A stretch of 64,000 bases of DNA, taken from NCBI GenBank assembly GCA_022799355.1, contig JAAWOG010000001.1, forward strand, positions 1 through 64,000, given 5' to 3'. The first letter of the stretch is position 1, and each line of letters starts with the position of its first letter. Both the position numbers and the translations under genes were made by a program. This document shows, in pieces, positions 26,401-34,802 of the stretch. This DNA is from Lachnospiraceae bacterium. GTDB lineage: Bacteria; Bacillota; Clostridia; Lachnospirales; Lachnospiraceae. The notes beneath the pieces were generated by a model. That model did not search any database and was not told where the DNA came from. It saw only the letters and a list, made by a program, of their open reading frames with translations.

Positions 26401-26654
26401 TCTCTGCCTTTTTCCTCGCAGGCGTGCACACATTCAAAAAATTCCTCCCCCAGATATTCCGTATCCAATCCTACCCTGCAGTGAATGTGAAATCCTCCCA
26501 TCCCCATTTTCTTCATCTGGGGAATCTCCTCCGTCAGCTTATCTTTATCCAGTTTACAGTTCCACGCCCAAAACGGCGCTGCCCTGTATTCCGAGGTCGG
26601 ATTTTGAAACAGTTCCTCCTTCAGCACTTCTTTTTTTGATTTTTGATACAGCAT
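23445..26654 (-). CDS. Large glycoside hydrolase, GH106 (alpha-L-rhamnosidase)-like
   Basis: 1069 residues from MLYQKSKKEVLKEELF (ATG 26654, AAGGAG 7 bases upstream); the frame runs further upstream into yesN but without ribosome signals. The start region PFWAWNCKLDKDKL...MGMGGFHIHCRVGLDT is typical of the GH106-like family, a TIM barrel with a long C-terminal beta-sandwich part (FFRIS-like carbohydrate-binding strands near 900-1050). No signal peptide is seen, so it acts inside the cell on imported oligosaccharides. The true substrate could be another deoxy-sugar or uronic linkage. It follows yesN by 19 bases. Confidence 0.78.
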   Translation of the reverse strand: MLYQKSKKEVLKEELFQNPTSEYRAAPFWAWNCKLDKDKLTEEIPQMKKMGMGGFHIHCRVGLDTEYLGEEFFECVHACEEKGREEDMLCYLYDEDRWPSGSAGGIVTKEKKYRTRFMVMSPADYVESEEEAFMSAAKAVRSKDRKLLGTYRVMLNDEGYMTGYERVADDAKEEGLWRAFLEISGDTPWFNDQAYVNTLDKKALDEFIRVTHEKYYAELKEEFGKSIPSIFTDEPQTTLKGVLFSPFDKEQVITAYTDDFDETFTKAFGFSILERLPELFWEAEGGKVSQARYFYHRHVCQRFSEAFGDNVGDWCREHGIELTGHMMNEWTLHSQTMALGEVMRPLKSFGIPGVDMLCDRRELSTAKQAQSVAHQYGREGVMSEIYGVTGWGFDFRNHKLAGDWQAALGVTLRVPHLTWVSMEGEAKRDYPASIGYQSPWFEEYASVEDHFARLNTALTRGEASVKVGVLHPVESYWLYWGNKVQTATKRQGLEENFEHIIEWLLFNLIDFDFISEALLEEDYVETAGPVLRMGAMSYDVVVVPGCRTLRSSTLSRLRSFRERGGEVIFMGEAPGYLDAAESSEPKIFAQSCTWIDFNKASLLERLEKYREVDMECTPVEGDDPTRMKHKENGSRTSNMFYQMRNDGDTKWLFICHVNKPKNEFVTFTEKLRIRIKGEYEPVVYDTMTGDIYPVDACYENGNTVLTDYEAPHDSLLLHLLPVNKAGGCGAENRRMARGINAEMTKRKGPILPGNIRYFQEPCTYGLSEENVVLLDMAEYAFDEGAWQPREEILRIDNLFREKLGLPQRMEALSQPWVHAEEEKPEHMLKLRFRISSGTRADRIRLAMENPEQARIFWNGAEIDGQIEGWYVDKAIKVLSLKELCTGENLLEIWIPFGRKTNVEWCYLLGDFGVRVYGSHAEITEKPKRLYYGDYVNQGFPFYAGNMEYNIREDMDEGILYLEIPQYRGALVQVFLDGRKIGNVFTAPYRICCGKVAAGSHEITLKVFGNRVNAFGALHHADHTESWYGPSLWRTTGNRWAYEYQLETMGILTAPYYWIEGYPSTAGGQK

Positions 26655-26673
26655 GGCAAACTCCTTTTTTATC

Positions 26674-28212
26674 TTATTTTTTACGGTTTCTGTATTCCGA
26701 GGGCGTACTGCCCGTCTCTTTCTTGAAAATTTTGAAAAAATACTTTGCGTTGGCATAGCCGATCTCTTCCGATATCTTCTCCGCGCTGAGCTCCGTCGTA
26801 TCAAGCAGTTCCTTCGCCTTTCCGATTCTTATCTCTTTCAGAAAGTCATTAAAGCTTATATTCATCTTCTGTTTCAGAATTTCGCTGCAGGCATTCGGAG
26901 ACATATAAAAGTGATCCGCCAGAACCTGAAGCGTCAGCTTCTTGTCAAAATTTTCAACGATGTAACGCTTCATCTGGTCAAACATATATTCCTCATCATT
27001 ACTCTTCATCCGAATGGAATCCATCACCAGCTTCACATACCCCGTGATCTCCCGTTCCATTTTCTCCGTATCGTCACAATAAATATATCTTTTGACAAAT
27101 ATTTCCATTACATTATCCGTCTCAACGCCCTTTTGGTCCGCATACTGGTTCACGCACTCGATCAGCACATCACAGTATCTCCTGATATCGCCGATCAGAT
27201 GGCTCTCCGGATCGATCTTTTCAAAAAATGCCCCGCACAGGTTATCCGCCTCCGCATAGTTATGCTTGATCATACGGAACATATCCTTCACTTCATTTGC
27301 CGGCGCTATCTCCTTCGGTTCATAAACCTCCTGCGCCGCCCTGAAAATTCCTACGGTATCTCTCAGGGATATACGGCCAAGCAGTTCTTCGTTTCTCTGA
27401 TAGTTCCTGTTTAGCTGGGAAAACCCCTGAAACACATTGCTGATACATACAAAGGCCTTCCTGCCCTGTACGCATCTTTTTACTTCCATTGCCATTCTGG
27501 ATGCCTGGACAGACAGTTTCTCTCTGTTTTCCTCCCCCTCAGCCGTCAGTATTACAAAAAACTGAAACTTATTGGAAGGATTGTTCAATACAACACCCTG
27601 AATGCCTTTCAAAAGCGTCAGACATCTCTCCCTTACAAGAGGCTCCACAGTTTCATCATTTGTGCTGATGCTGATCAGAAGATGAAAATAATCCATCACA
27701 TAATTTTTGTCTGCCAGTTCTCTCTCCACATCGCCGCTCCAGGGCTCCATCATAATCTCCAACAGCTTAAACTGTTCAAATTTTTCTTCAAAAGAGACTA
27801 CCCTGCGCTTTAATTCCTGCAGGCTCTTTCTCTGCTCAATGCTCTGCACCGCCTTTTTTAGCTGTTCTTCGATTTCCGCTGCCGAAAAAGGTTTCAGCAG
27901 ATATCCGATCACCCTCTTTTCAAGCGCTTTGCTGACATAGGCAAAATCCGTATAGCCGGAGGCAACGATCACCGCACTGTCCGGGGCGTTTTTTTCCAGA
28001 TAGTTTAAAAGTTCAACGCCGTCCACCTTTGCCATTTTCATATCCGTGATAATAATATCCGGTTTTTTGTCCGCAATGATCTCTTTTGCCTTCTCCCCGT
28101 TGGATGCCTCACCGACACATACGAGAGAAAGGGACTTTATGCTGTCAATCCGATTTCTGATTCCTCTTCGGATCAACACCTCATCGTCTACGATCAGGTA
28201 ACGATATTCCAT
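26674..28212 (-). CDS. YesN-type response regulator with AraC DNA-binding domain
   Basis: 512 residues from MEYRYLIVDDEVLIRRG. The receiver domain has the acidic pair DDE (9-11), phosphoacceptor Asp in DIIITDMKM and Lys in LLKPFSAAE. A middle region of about 280 residues is of unknown fold. The C-terminal AraC pair of helix-turn-helix motifs contains FYMSPNACSEILKQ and IGYANAKYFFKIFKKETG. It should be activated by the adjacent YesM kinase and switch on the transporter genes. Paired GTAACTTTT sites before yesL and the binding-protein gene are likely targets. Confidence 0.9.
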   Translation of the reverse strand: MEYRYLIVDDEVLIRRGIRNRIDSIKSLSLVCVGEASNGEKAKEIIADKKPDIIITDMKMAKVDGVELLNYLEKNAPDSAVIVASGYTDFAYVSKALEKRVIGYLLKPFSAAEIEEQLKKAVQSIEQRKSLQELKRRVVSFEEKFEQFKLLEIMMEPWSGDVERELADKNYVMDYFHLLISISTNDETVEPLVRERCLTLLKGIQGVVLNNPSNKFQFFVILTAEGEENREKLSVQASRMAMEVKRCVQGRKAFVCISNVFQGFSQLNRNYQRNEELLGRISLRDTVGIFRAAQEVYEPKEIAPANEVKDMFRMIKHNYAEADNLCGAFFEKIDPESHLIGDIRRYCDVLIECVNQYADQKGVETDNVMEIFVKRYIYCDDTEKMEREITGYVKLVMDSIRMKSNDEEYMFDQMKRYIVENFDKKLTLQVLADHFYMSPNACSEILKQKMNISFNDFLKEIRIGKAKELLDTTELSAEKISEEIGYANAKYFFKIFKKETGSTPSEYRNRKK

Positions 28213-28279
28213 CTTTATACCCCATGTCCGCTTAAAGGGACTTCCAATCAACAGTTGGAACTGTTTCCCGGATTTATTG

Positions 28280-30049
28280 TTACAGTAATGGAAGCTTTAC
28301 TGTCACAGTTGTCCCGGCTTCTGTCCCACTGTCTATTTTAAGGCCGAATTTCTTTGAACTCAAAAGCTGTATCCTGCGATTGATATTAAAAAGCCCTATA
28401 TTGTAAATATGCGACTGTTCATCCGCCTCTCCCGGGCGGATAATTCCTTCCCGCACCCGGCTAAGCTCCTGCTCATTCATTCCGCATCCGTTATCCGTCA
28501 CTTCTATCAGAAGCATATTTTCCTCCTGCCGGCCGTATATTCCTATCACCCACGGAGCGTCCCTGCCCGATAATCCATGTTCAATCGCATTCTCCACAAT
28601 TGGCTGAAGCATAAACCTCATCACTTTTCTTTTCAGCATATCCGGCTCTACATCCACTTTCAGGTCAATATGGTTTGCAAACCGTATTTCCTGAATCTTA
28701 ATATAATCCCTGACATGTTTCACCTCTCTCGAAAAAACCGCATATTCGCTTTCACAGTTGATACTGTATCTGAGCATATCCCCAAGGGATTTTGACATGT
28801 CGGCAATCTGTCTGTTTTCCTCAAGCTCCGCCAGACAACTGATATTCTCCAGCGTATTAAAAATAAAATGCGCATTGATCTGGGACATCAGGTTCTGGAG
28901 TTTTGTCCGAAGCAGCCTGATCTGATACTCATACTTTTCCCCGATCAGCTCACTGATCTGTTTTAACATCTTATCATAGTAAGCATACAGCATACCGATT
29001 TCGTCCCTCCTGCCGCTGTAAATATTCTGAAAACAGAAATCCTCCTCGGTGGCATGGTCCATGATCTGCGCCAGATCCGTCAGCGGCCTGATCAGGCTTT
29101 TTTTGATATAAAGTAAAATCCCGGTGATAAGTACCAGTATAAAAAGCACTGCCGCAAAAATATATAACAGATTGCTCCGATACAGTTGATACAGTGAATC
29201 AAAGGATACGGTGGAAATCAGATTCCAGTCATTTTCATGCAGTTTTCCGTAAATATAAGCCTCACTTGCTTTCCCCTTTGTAATAACACCGCTGCCCTTG
29301 TCGCGGATTTCCCTTAAATCTTTCTCCGTCAAAAAGTCAGCCGATTCCATATCTCCATACAATACCTTCCCTTTATCATCGATAATAAAATTATTGCTCC
29401 ATGGAAGATTGCTGCCCGAAACGGTCCGAAAAATATCCATGTTGCACACAAGTACGATAATACCCTGATGTTCCCCGTGCAGATCCGTAAATTTTCTGGC
29501 GGAAATCAGTACCGGCTCCTCACAGCCCGCAATCTTAAGCGGCTCATAAAAGTCCATGAGATGTATGTCCGCTCCGTGTTTCATCTGCCAAAACCAGTTC
29601 TGCTCCTCCACATTTCTTTCCAGATAAAATTCTTTACTTTTGGAATAAGAATAGTTATACCCGTTATCACAAAACAGATAGACAGCCTCCACATACCGGT
29701 CCACCCCGATCAGATTGGAGCAGATATACTTGAAATTCCTGTAATTTTTCAGGCGGCTGCTCTGGGATATCTCGCCCTCTCCCTCCTGCTCGCAGATCGA
29801 CAGAACAATGCTCTCACTGTTCATCTGGCTCATAATCAGGGCCATCGCTATATCGTCAACCTGTTCCAGATTTCCGTCCACCTCATCCACAAGCTGTTTC
29901 AGCTCCTGATAGCTGGCCTGTGAAAACATATCGCCGTAAAAACGGGAATCCGAATATATCGTCACTGCAATAATCATGAAAAGCGGGATCAGAGAGATCG
30001 ATAAGAGCCCGCAGAGGAATTTGAAATTGATACTGTTTCTGATTCTCAT
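28280..30049 (-). CDS. YesM-type sensor histidine kinase
   Basis: 589 residues from MRIRNSINFKFLCG; the ATG overlaps the permease stop as ATGA, and the much longer open frame upstream is the shadow of the permease gene. Membrane segment 1 at about 12-32, a large dCache-like outside sensor domain to about 290, membrane segment 2 (LLYIFAAVLFILVLITGILLY), a HAMP domain, the His_kinase motif with INAHFIFNTLENI (phosphoacceptor His), and an HATPase_c domain with QPIVENAIEHGL and NGCGM. It probably senses an extracellular sugar or its binding protein. Confidence 0.9.
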   Translation of the reverse strand: MRIRNSINFKFLCGLLSISLIPLFMIIAVTIYSDSRFYGDMFSQASYQELKQLVDEVDGNLEQVDDIAMALIMSQMNSESIVLSICEQEGEGEISQSSRLKNYRNFKYICSNLIGVDRYVEAVYLFCDNGYNYSYSKSKEFYLERNVEEQNWFWQMKHGADIHLMDFYEPLKIAGCEEPVLISARKFTDLHGEHQGIIVLVCNMDIFRTVSGSNLPWSNNFIIDDKGKVLYGDMESADFLTEKDLREIRDKGSGVITKGKASEAYIYGKLHENDWNLISTVSFDSLYQLYRSNLLYIFAAVLFILVLITGILLYIKKSLIRPLTDLAQIMDHATEEDFCFQNIYSGRRDEIGMLYAYYDKMLKQISELIGEKYEYQIRLLRTKLQNLMSQINAHFIFNTLENISCLAELEENRQIADMSKSLGDMLRYSINCESEYAVFSREVKHVRDYIKIQEIRFANHIDLKVDVEPDMLKRKVMRFMLQPIVENAIEHGLSGRDAPWVIGIYGRQEENMLLIEVTDNGCGMNEQELSRVREGIIRPGEADEQSHIYNIGLFNINRRIQLLSSKKFGLKIDSGTEAGTTVTVKLPLL

Positions 30050-30879
30050 TCTTTCACCGCTCCTACGGTCAGCCCCGCCACAAAGTATCTCTGCAGGAAG
30101 GAATAAATGATCAGGATCGGCAGAGCACTCACCATACACGCCGCAAACAGCATATTCCACTGCGTCGCGTTTTCCATATCCCCGATAAAATTCAGCATCT
30201 GCAGGGGCAGCGTCTTTTTCGTCGGCGAGGACAAAAACAGCATGGCGAAAAAGAAATCGTTCCAGATCGGAACTCCCTGGGTAATAACCAGAGAAGATAA
30301 CGCCGGTTTTGTCAATGGTATCACGATCCTGGCATATATATAAGGAATTTTTGCTCCATCGATCCTTGCCGCCTCCTCCAGCGTATAAGGAACGCCCGAT
30401 TTCACAAAATTTGTATATAGAAATATGGAAAAGGGCAGCGCCGCCGTCACATACATACACACCGGCGCAACCCTGGTATTACTCAGCCCAAGGCCGTTGA
30501 TAATCCTGTACATCGGAATAATGGACATCTGCGCCGAAACGATCATCCCTGACAAAAAGAATATCTGAAAGAAGGAACCCAGTTTTCCTTTCAGCCTCGC
30601 CACCGCATATCCTGCCATGGAGCTGAAAAGAAGCAGCAGAAAAACCGATGATGTCGTGATCAGTATGCTGTTTTTCAGCGATCTGAAATAGTTCAGTTTT
30701 CCAAACGCCAGCCTGTAACTATCCAAGCAGAAATATTGAAACAGTTTCAGATAATTCGAGGTATCGTCCACATGTCTGAAAGATGCCGAAAATGCGATCA
30801 GGATCGGCGATAAAAAGATCAGGAAAAAAAGCGTAAGCCCTATCGTAACGGCAATCTCCGACTTTTTTGATTTTCTCAT
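30046..30879 (-). CDS. Sugar ABC transporter permease, MalG/CUT1 type
   Basis: 277 residues from MRKSKKSEIAV (the ATG overlaps the first permease's TAA). Six membrane segments. The EAA loop that docks the ATPase reads EEAARIDGAKIPYIYARIVIPLTKPAL. It pairs with the MalF-type permease upstream. No ATPase gene lies in the locus, so a shared MsmK-type ATPase coded elsewhere is expected, as is common for CUT1 systems in Firmicutes. Confidence 0.92.
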   Translation of the reverse strand: MRKSKKSEIAVTIGLTLFFLIFLSPILIAFSASFRHVDDTSNYLKLFQYFCLDSYRLAFGKLNYFRSLKNSILITTSSVFLLLLFSSMAGYAVARLKGKLGSFFQIFFLSGMIVSAQMSIIPMYRIINGLGLSNTRVAPVCMYVTAALPFSIFLYTNFVKSGVPYTLEEAARIDGAKIPYIYARIVIPLTKPALSSLVITQGVPIWNDFFFAMLFLSSPTKKTLPLQMLNFIGDMENATQWNMLFAACMVSALPILIIYSFLQRYFVAGLTVGAVKE

Positions 30880-31754
30880 TATGCTTCCAGCTCCTTTCTT
30901 TTCATCATTCCAAGCGTGATCGTTGAAATAATCAGGATAAATACAAACGCACACGCCGCAAGCGCCTCTGCCTTTCCGTACTGCATCTCCACAAACGCCA
31001 TCTTGTAGATCGTGTACATCAGCGTACTCGACGATGTACCGGGACCGCCGCCCGTCAGGGCAAAGATATAGTCAAACGATTTAAATCCTCCGATCAACCC
31101 CAGCATCACATTGACTGTGATCGTATTGGCAAGCATCGGTATCTTGACATAGCGGATTGACTGCCACGGGGAGCATCCGTCAATTCTCGCCGACTCCAGC
31201 ACTTCCTCCGACAGATTCTGCAGCCCTGCCAGATAAATGATCGTCATGGTGCCTGACGTCTTCCATGTCTCAACAAACGCCGTGGCAAACAGGGATGTCG
31301 CCTTCTCTCCCAGAAGATTGGATACATAACCGCTCCCAGAGAGCCTTCCTATCTCCGACAAAAGTCCGTCGTAGGGCGCATAGACATAACTCCAGATAAA
31401 TGCAATCACAATCGTACTGAAAAGCGCCGGAATATAAAAGATCGTTCTAAACGCGCCCTTTGCTTTGATCTTCATATTCAGGATCATTGCCAGGGTAAGC
31501 GCCTGCAGATTTCCCCAGATCACCACAAACAGGGTATATTTGATTGTATTAAACAGCGCATTCGACAGTGTGCCCTGCTTTATCAGAAATCTGTAATTCT
31601 TTAATCCCACAAAATCATAATCTCCCACGCCTTTCCAGTTTGTTACCCCATAATAAAATGACATCAGAACCGGAGCAACCCAAAAAATAACATAGAAGAG
31701 CAGAGCCGGAATCAGAAAGCACAGTAATACTTTACGAACTTTTTTGGTTGGCAT
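30879..31754 (-). CDS. Sugar ABC transporter permease, MalF/CUT1 type
   Basis: 291 residues with GGAG before the ATG. Six membrane segments and the EAA loop ESARIDGCSPWQSIRYVKIPML. It forms a heterodimer with the MalG-type protein encoded directly after it (overlap TAATG). It follows the binding-protein gene by 81 bases. Confidence 0.92.
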   Translation of the reverse strand: MPTKKVRKVLLCFLIPALLFYVIFWVAPVLMSFYYGVTNWKGVGDYDFVGLKNYRFLIKQGTLSNALFNTIKYTLFVVIWGNLQALTLAMILNMKIKAKGAFRTIFYIPALFSTIVIAFIWSYVYAPYDGLLSEIGRLSGSGYVSNLLGEKATSLFATAFVETWKTSGTMTIIYLAGLQNLSEEVLESARIDGCSPWQSIRYVKIPMLANTITVNVMLGLIGGFKSFDYIFALTGGGPGTSSSTLMYTIYKMAFVEMQYGKAEALAACAFVFILIISTITLGMMKRKELEA

Positions 31755-31835
31755 TATTTCTCCTTTCCTGCTAAAAGGGCATCTGCCATGCGCATTCCTC
31801 CGCAGGTTTGCAGACGCCCTCTCCTCTTTTTATGT

Positions 31836-32906
31836 TTACTCCGTCACTTCCTCAAATTTCATCTGCATCTGCTCACACACCTCTTCCGGCGTCGCATCAC
31901 CTGTGATCACGTTCTGGAAATTTGTTGTAAGAGCGTCACTTACCCCTTCCGGCCATGCATTATTCAGGTTATACAGATTTGTGGAATCTTTATAGCGGTC
32001 TAAATATTCATTGATCATCTCCCTCGAATCCTCCACACCTTCATAACAGATGATATCGGTTGTATTTTCCACCCACTTTTCAAACAAAGGAGATTCTTCG
32101 TTAAACCAGTACTGCATCACCAGATCACATGCCTGTTTATGAAGTTCATCGGAAATATTGCTTGTAAACAACGCGTTGGCAGGAGTCCAGTTATAATAGT
32201 ATTCCCCATCAGGATCATTTCCGGGAATACAGAACATACCTCTCTCAAAGTCTGCGGCGCCTTCCGCCATCATGGCCGCATACCCGAAACTGCCGTCAAA
32301 GATCATTGCTGCCTCTCCGTCGATAAAACTCTGCCGGCTCTGCTGCTGGGAGATGCCCAATGTATTTTCCATAACATATCCCTTTTCATAAAGGTCCGCA
32401 ATCGACTGATCAAATTTCCCCAGCAGTGAGAAATCGGATATATCCCTTACATACCCTGCCTCAACCAGATCCACCGCCTGAAGCTGCGGCCACCAGGTAA
32501 ACAGATCAGGCCCTTCACCGCTCGCGTATTTCATACGCACTGTCTGCTTGTACTCATCGGAAGGAAGCTGTTCCACCTCAATCGTAATATTCGGGAATTT
32601 CTCATGGACAAGTTCCGGGAGCCAGTCAAGGAAGAAATCTTTGCTGTCCGTTGAGGGCCTTGTCGTCACCATCAGAGATAATGTTACCGGCTCCGACACA
32701 TCCTCAAGAGCGTCGATCCCGACCACTTCCTTTGGCGCAGGCTTATCCGCTTCCTCTGCCGCGTCCGTTGCTTCTTCCACTTCCTCAATCGTCTCGGTAG
32801 GTGCCGCCGGCTCCACATCCGGGGTATCTGTTCCCGCACTTCCGCATCCGATCAAAGAAGCTGTCATTACTGCCGCCATCCACAGGCTCATTACTTTTCT
32901 TTTCAA
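31836..32906 (-). CDS. Sugar-binding lipoprotein of the ABC transporter, with apparent internal deletion
   Basis: 356 residues from a TTG start at 32906 (AAGGAGG 8 bases upstream). Signal peptide and lipobox SLIGC (Cys21), then an acidic linker (about 38-60). The N-lobe strand VTLSLMVTTR and motif KYASGEGPDLFTWW match group-1 solute-binding proteins, and the second half resumes at KGYVMENTLGISQQQSRQSF with FIDGEAAMIFDGSF. The usual segment between these parts, which contains VxGxPY and YYNKDLF-type motifs and about 90 residues, is missing at ADLY|EKGYV (residues 171-176). The protein is short for the family (usually 420-460), so ligand binding may be changed or lost. Confidence 0.85.
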   Translation of the reverse strand: MKRKVMSLWMAAVMTASLIGCGSAGTDTPDVEPAAPTETIEEVEEATDAAEEADKPAPKEVVGIDALEDVSEPVTLSLMVTTRPSTDSKDFFLDWLPELVHEKFPNITIEVEQLPSDEYKQTVRMKYASGEGPDLFTWWPQLQAVDLVEAGYVRDISDFSLLGKFDQSIADLYEKGYVMENTLGISQQQSRQSFIDGEAAMIFDGSFGYAAMMAEGAADFERGMFCIPGNDPDGEYYYNWTPANALFTSNISDELHKQACDLVMQYWFNEESPLFEKWVENTTDIICYEGVEDSREMINEYLDRYKDSTNLYNLNNAWPEGVSDALTTNFQNVITGDATPEEVCEQMQMKFEEVTE

Positions 32907-32970
32907 TTTTTTATCCTCCTTCTTTTTAGATATTTTTTTATATCTTTTCTATATGATAACATCCGCTATG

Positions 32971-33002
32971 GTAACTTTTCACAATAGAATTAGTAACTTT
33001 TT
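32971..33002. promoter_or_regulatory. Paired YesN-type operator before the binding-protein gene
   Basis: GTAACTTTTC at 32971 and GTAACTTTTT at 32993 are direct repeats 22 bp apart, upstream of a possible minus-strand -10 (TATCAT, 32953-32958). The second copy overlaps the end of yesL. The same spacing occurs at 33719/33741. Confidence 0.6.
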
Positions 33003-33658
33003 TTATCCCGCTCTTCCATTCCATGTTCTATATCATCAAATACCCTGCGATACACGAAAGATGAGAGAAACATTATCCCGCTGAAACCGATCAGCGTCAT
33101 CGCCGTACAGATCCATACCAGCTTTTCAACCGAAGACAATGCCACAAAAACCGTCAGCGCCACAGGAAAAACCCTGATGCTGATCAGTTGTACCGTAGCG
33201 GACAAATATTTTATACTAATGAAAAAGGATCTGCCAAACAGTTCCGTCAGCGTCCCCTCATACCGCGCCTGCAGAGGAAACAAATAATGCGCAGGCAGAC
33301 AGAAAAACACCAGGCATACCCCGCATATAAACACCCATACACTTCCGCAGCGTCCCATTTTCCCTGCCACATAAAAAATATGAATCAGCAATGTCCCTGC
33401 TATCCCGAAGCACAGTACCCCTGTCAAAATTCCCCTTCCCAGATTTTTCCTGAAGGCGCGCAGATAACTCCTGAAAATATAAGACTCCTCATTTCTAACC
33501 GCCTTCAGCAGGACGCCGTACATCGCACAGACCGAGGCGCCAACCGTCACCACCGGAATGCAGGTGAGTATAAACAGGAAATTCAGACAGATCAGATCCA
33601 GTGTCCTGCAAAGGAAGCGAAAGAGCCAGCCGTTTTGATCAAATAATTTCTCTATCAT
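32990..33658 (-). CDS. YesL-family (DUF624) membrane protein
   Basis: 222 residues, AGGAGG before the ATG. Four to five membrane segments; the N-terminal LDLICLNFLFILTCIPVVTVG with GASVCAMYGVLLK is the family signature. YesL proteins lie next to YesM/YesN and CUT1 transporters, and their job is not established. First gene of the carbohydrate locus. Confidence 0.85.
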   Translation of the reverse strand: MIEKLFDQNGWLFRFLCRTLDLICLNFLFILTCIPVVTVGASVCAMYGVLLKAVRNEESYIFRSYLRAFRKNLGRGILTGVLCFGIAGTLLIHIFYVAGKMGRCGSVWVFICGVCLVFFCLPAHYLFPLQARYEGTLTELFGRSFFISIKYLSATVQLISIRVFPVALTVFVALSSVEKLVWICTAMTLIGFSGIMFLSSFVYRRVFDDIEHGMEERDKKSY

Positions 33659-33718
33659 ATATTCTTCCTCCTGATTTGCCGTTTACTCTAAATATAATCC
33701 GTTCCGCCAAAATAAAAA

Positions 33719-33750
33719 GTAACTTTTTCCGAACAAATGAGTATCTTTTT
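33719..33750. promoter_or_regulatory. Paired YesN-type operator before yesL
   Basis: GTAACTTTTT at 33719 and GTATCTTTTT at 33741, 22 bp apart, about 60 bases before the yesL ATG. It has the same sequence, orientation and spacing as the site at 32971-33002. Confidence 0.6.
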
Positions 33751-33790
33751 CTCAGCCGCTTCTATTACACCGTCTCTCTATCCGGGAACA

Positions 33791-33830
33791 AAAAAATAAG
33801 CTTACAGCCATCCCCTCCGGCTATAAACTT
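33791..33830 (-). terminator. Terminator of the HAD gene
   Basis: Twelve-bp stem with two G-U pairs (33798-33809 with 33819-33830), followed on the minus strand by ATTTTTTTG. Confidence 0.7.
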
Positions 33831-33890
33831 ATTTCTATATAATCAGTATTTCAAATAACCAAACATCCCCCACGGACCATCCTCAGGGAC

Positions 33891-34691
33891 TTATATCAAC
33901 CCCAGCCTCTCAAGCCCCAGATAAATCCCGTCATGAAACATATCCTCCGTCACAAGCGACGCCCTCTTTATGATCTCCGGCGACGCATTCCCCATCGCCA
34001 CGCCGGTATCCGTCACTTCAAACATGGAAATATCATTGTTGCTGTCCCCGAAACAGACCGTGTCCTTCCTCTCATACCCCAGAATACCGCATACCAGCGC
34101 GATGGCAAAGCCCTTGGAAAAGCCCTTTTTCACAAATTCAATGGTTCCTCCCGCCATGCCCTCCTCATGTTTTACATAATCATAATAGGGCGAAAGTTCC
34201 AGGCAGGCTTTTTTCTCCAGACATCCCGGCCGAACCTTCGCACTGATTTTCGCAATATGCATTTTATCCTCGTTTCCGCGAATGGGCTTCCATCTCTCCC
34301 CGAGCTGCTCCGTGATCAGTCCCGCAAACCAATCCACCTCATCGGTATACTCCTCTTTGTCATAGTACATAAAATGAGTCCCTTCCATCACCGGAATCAA
34401 CCCGTTTTCGCGAAGAATTTTTACGGAGAGCCGCGCTTCCTCCTTTGTCATCTCCTTATCCAGAAGCACCTTCCCCCGATACGCAATATAAGCCCCGCAG
34501 TTAGCGATCATACCGGTAAATGCCATCCGCTTTACTTCATCAGGCACAAAAGAAAAAGCCCGTCCGGTGCAGAGGAAAGCATCATTGCCGTTACAGGTCA
34601 GCTTCCTGAGCGCTTTCTTTGCACTTTCCGGGACTCCTCTTTTTATATCCAGTATGGTTCCGTCCGCATCAAAAAATACGATTTTCTTCAT
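33891..34691 (-). CDS. HAD-superfamily phosphatase, Cof type
   Basis: 266 residues. Motif I FFDADGTILD (Asp nucleophile and general acid), motif II CTGRA, motif III with Lys in FVKKGFSKGFAI and motif IV FGDSNNDISMF are present, with a C2B-type cap between about 85 and 180. Cof-type enzymes remove phosphate from sugars or nucleotides in the cytoplasm; the substrate cannot be told. It stands alone on the minus strand. Confidence 0.9.
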   Translation of the reverse strand: MKKIVFFDADGTILDIKRGVPESAKKALRKLTCNGNDAFLCTGRAFSFVPDEVKRMAFTGMIANCGAYIAYRGKVLLDKEMTKEEARLSVKILRENGLIPVMEGTHFMYYDKEEYTDEVDWFAGLITEQLGERWKPIRGNEDKMHIAKISAKVRPGCLEKKACLELSPYYDYVKHEEGMAGGTIEFVKKGFSKGFAIALVCGILGYERKDTVCFGDSNNDISMFEVTDTGVAMGNASPEIIKRASLVTEDMFHDGIYLGLERLGLI

Positions 34692-34802
34692 ACCGCTTTA
34701 CACTCCTTATGATGCCCGGACACCAGCAGGTCCTGATCTGCTGATCCGCCCATCACAGTACACCCTTTTTTGTCCCCGCTCCCGGGAATTTATCTGCTCC
34801 AC

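Noticed and set aside
26655-26804. Fifty-residue Arg-rich extension of the GH106-like enzyme
   Set aside because: It lies in the shadow of yesN; AAGGAG before 26654 marks the true start.
30050-30460. A 137-residue N-terminal extension of the YesM kinase
   Set aside because: It is the out-of-frame shadow of the MalG-type permease gene. The ATG at 30049 overlaps the permease stop and gives the normal membrane start.
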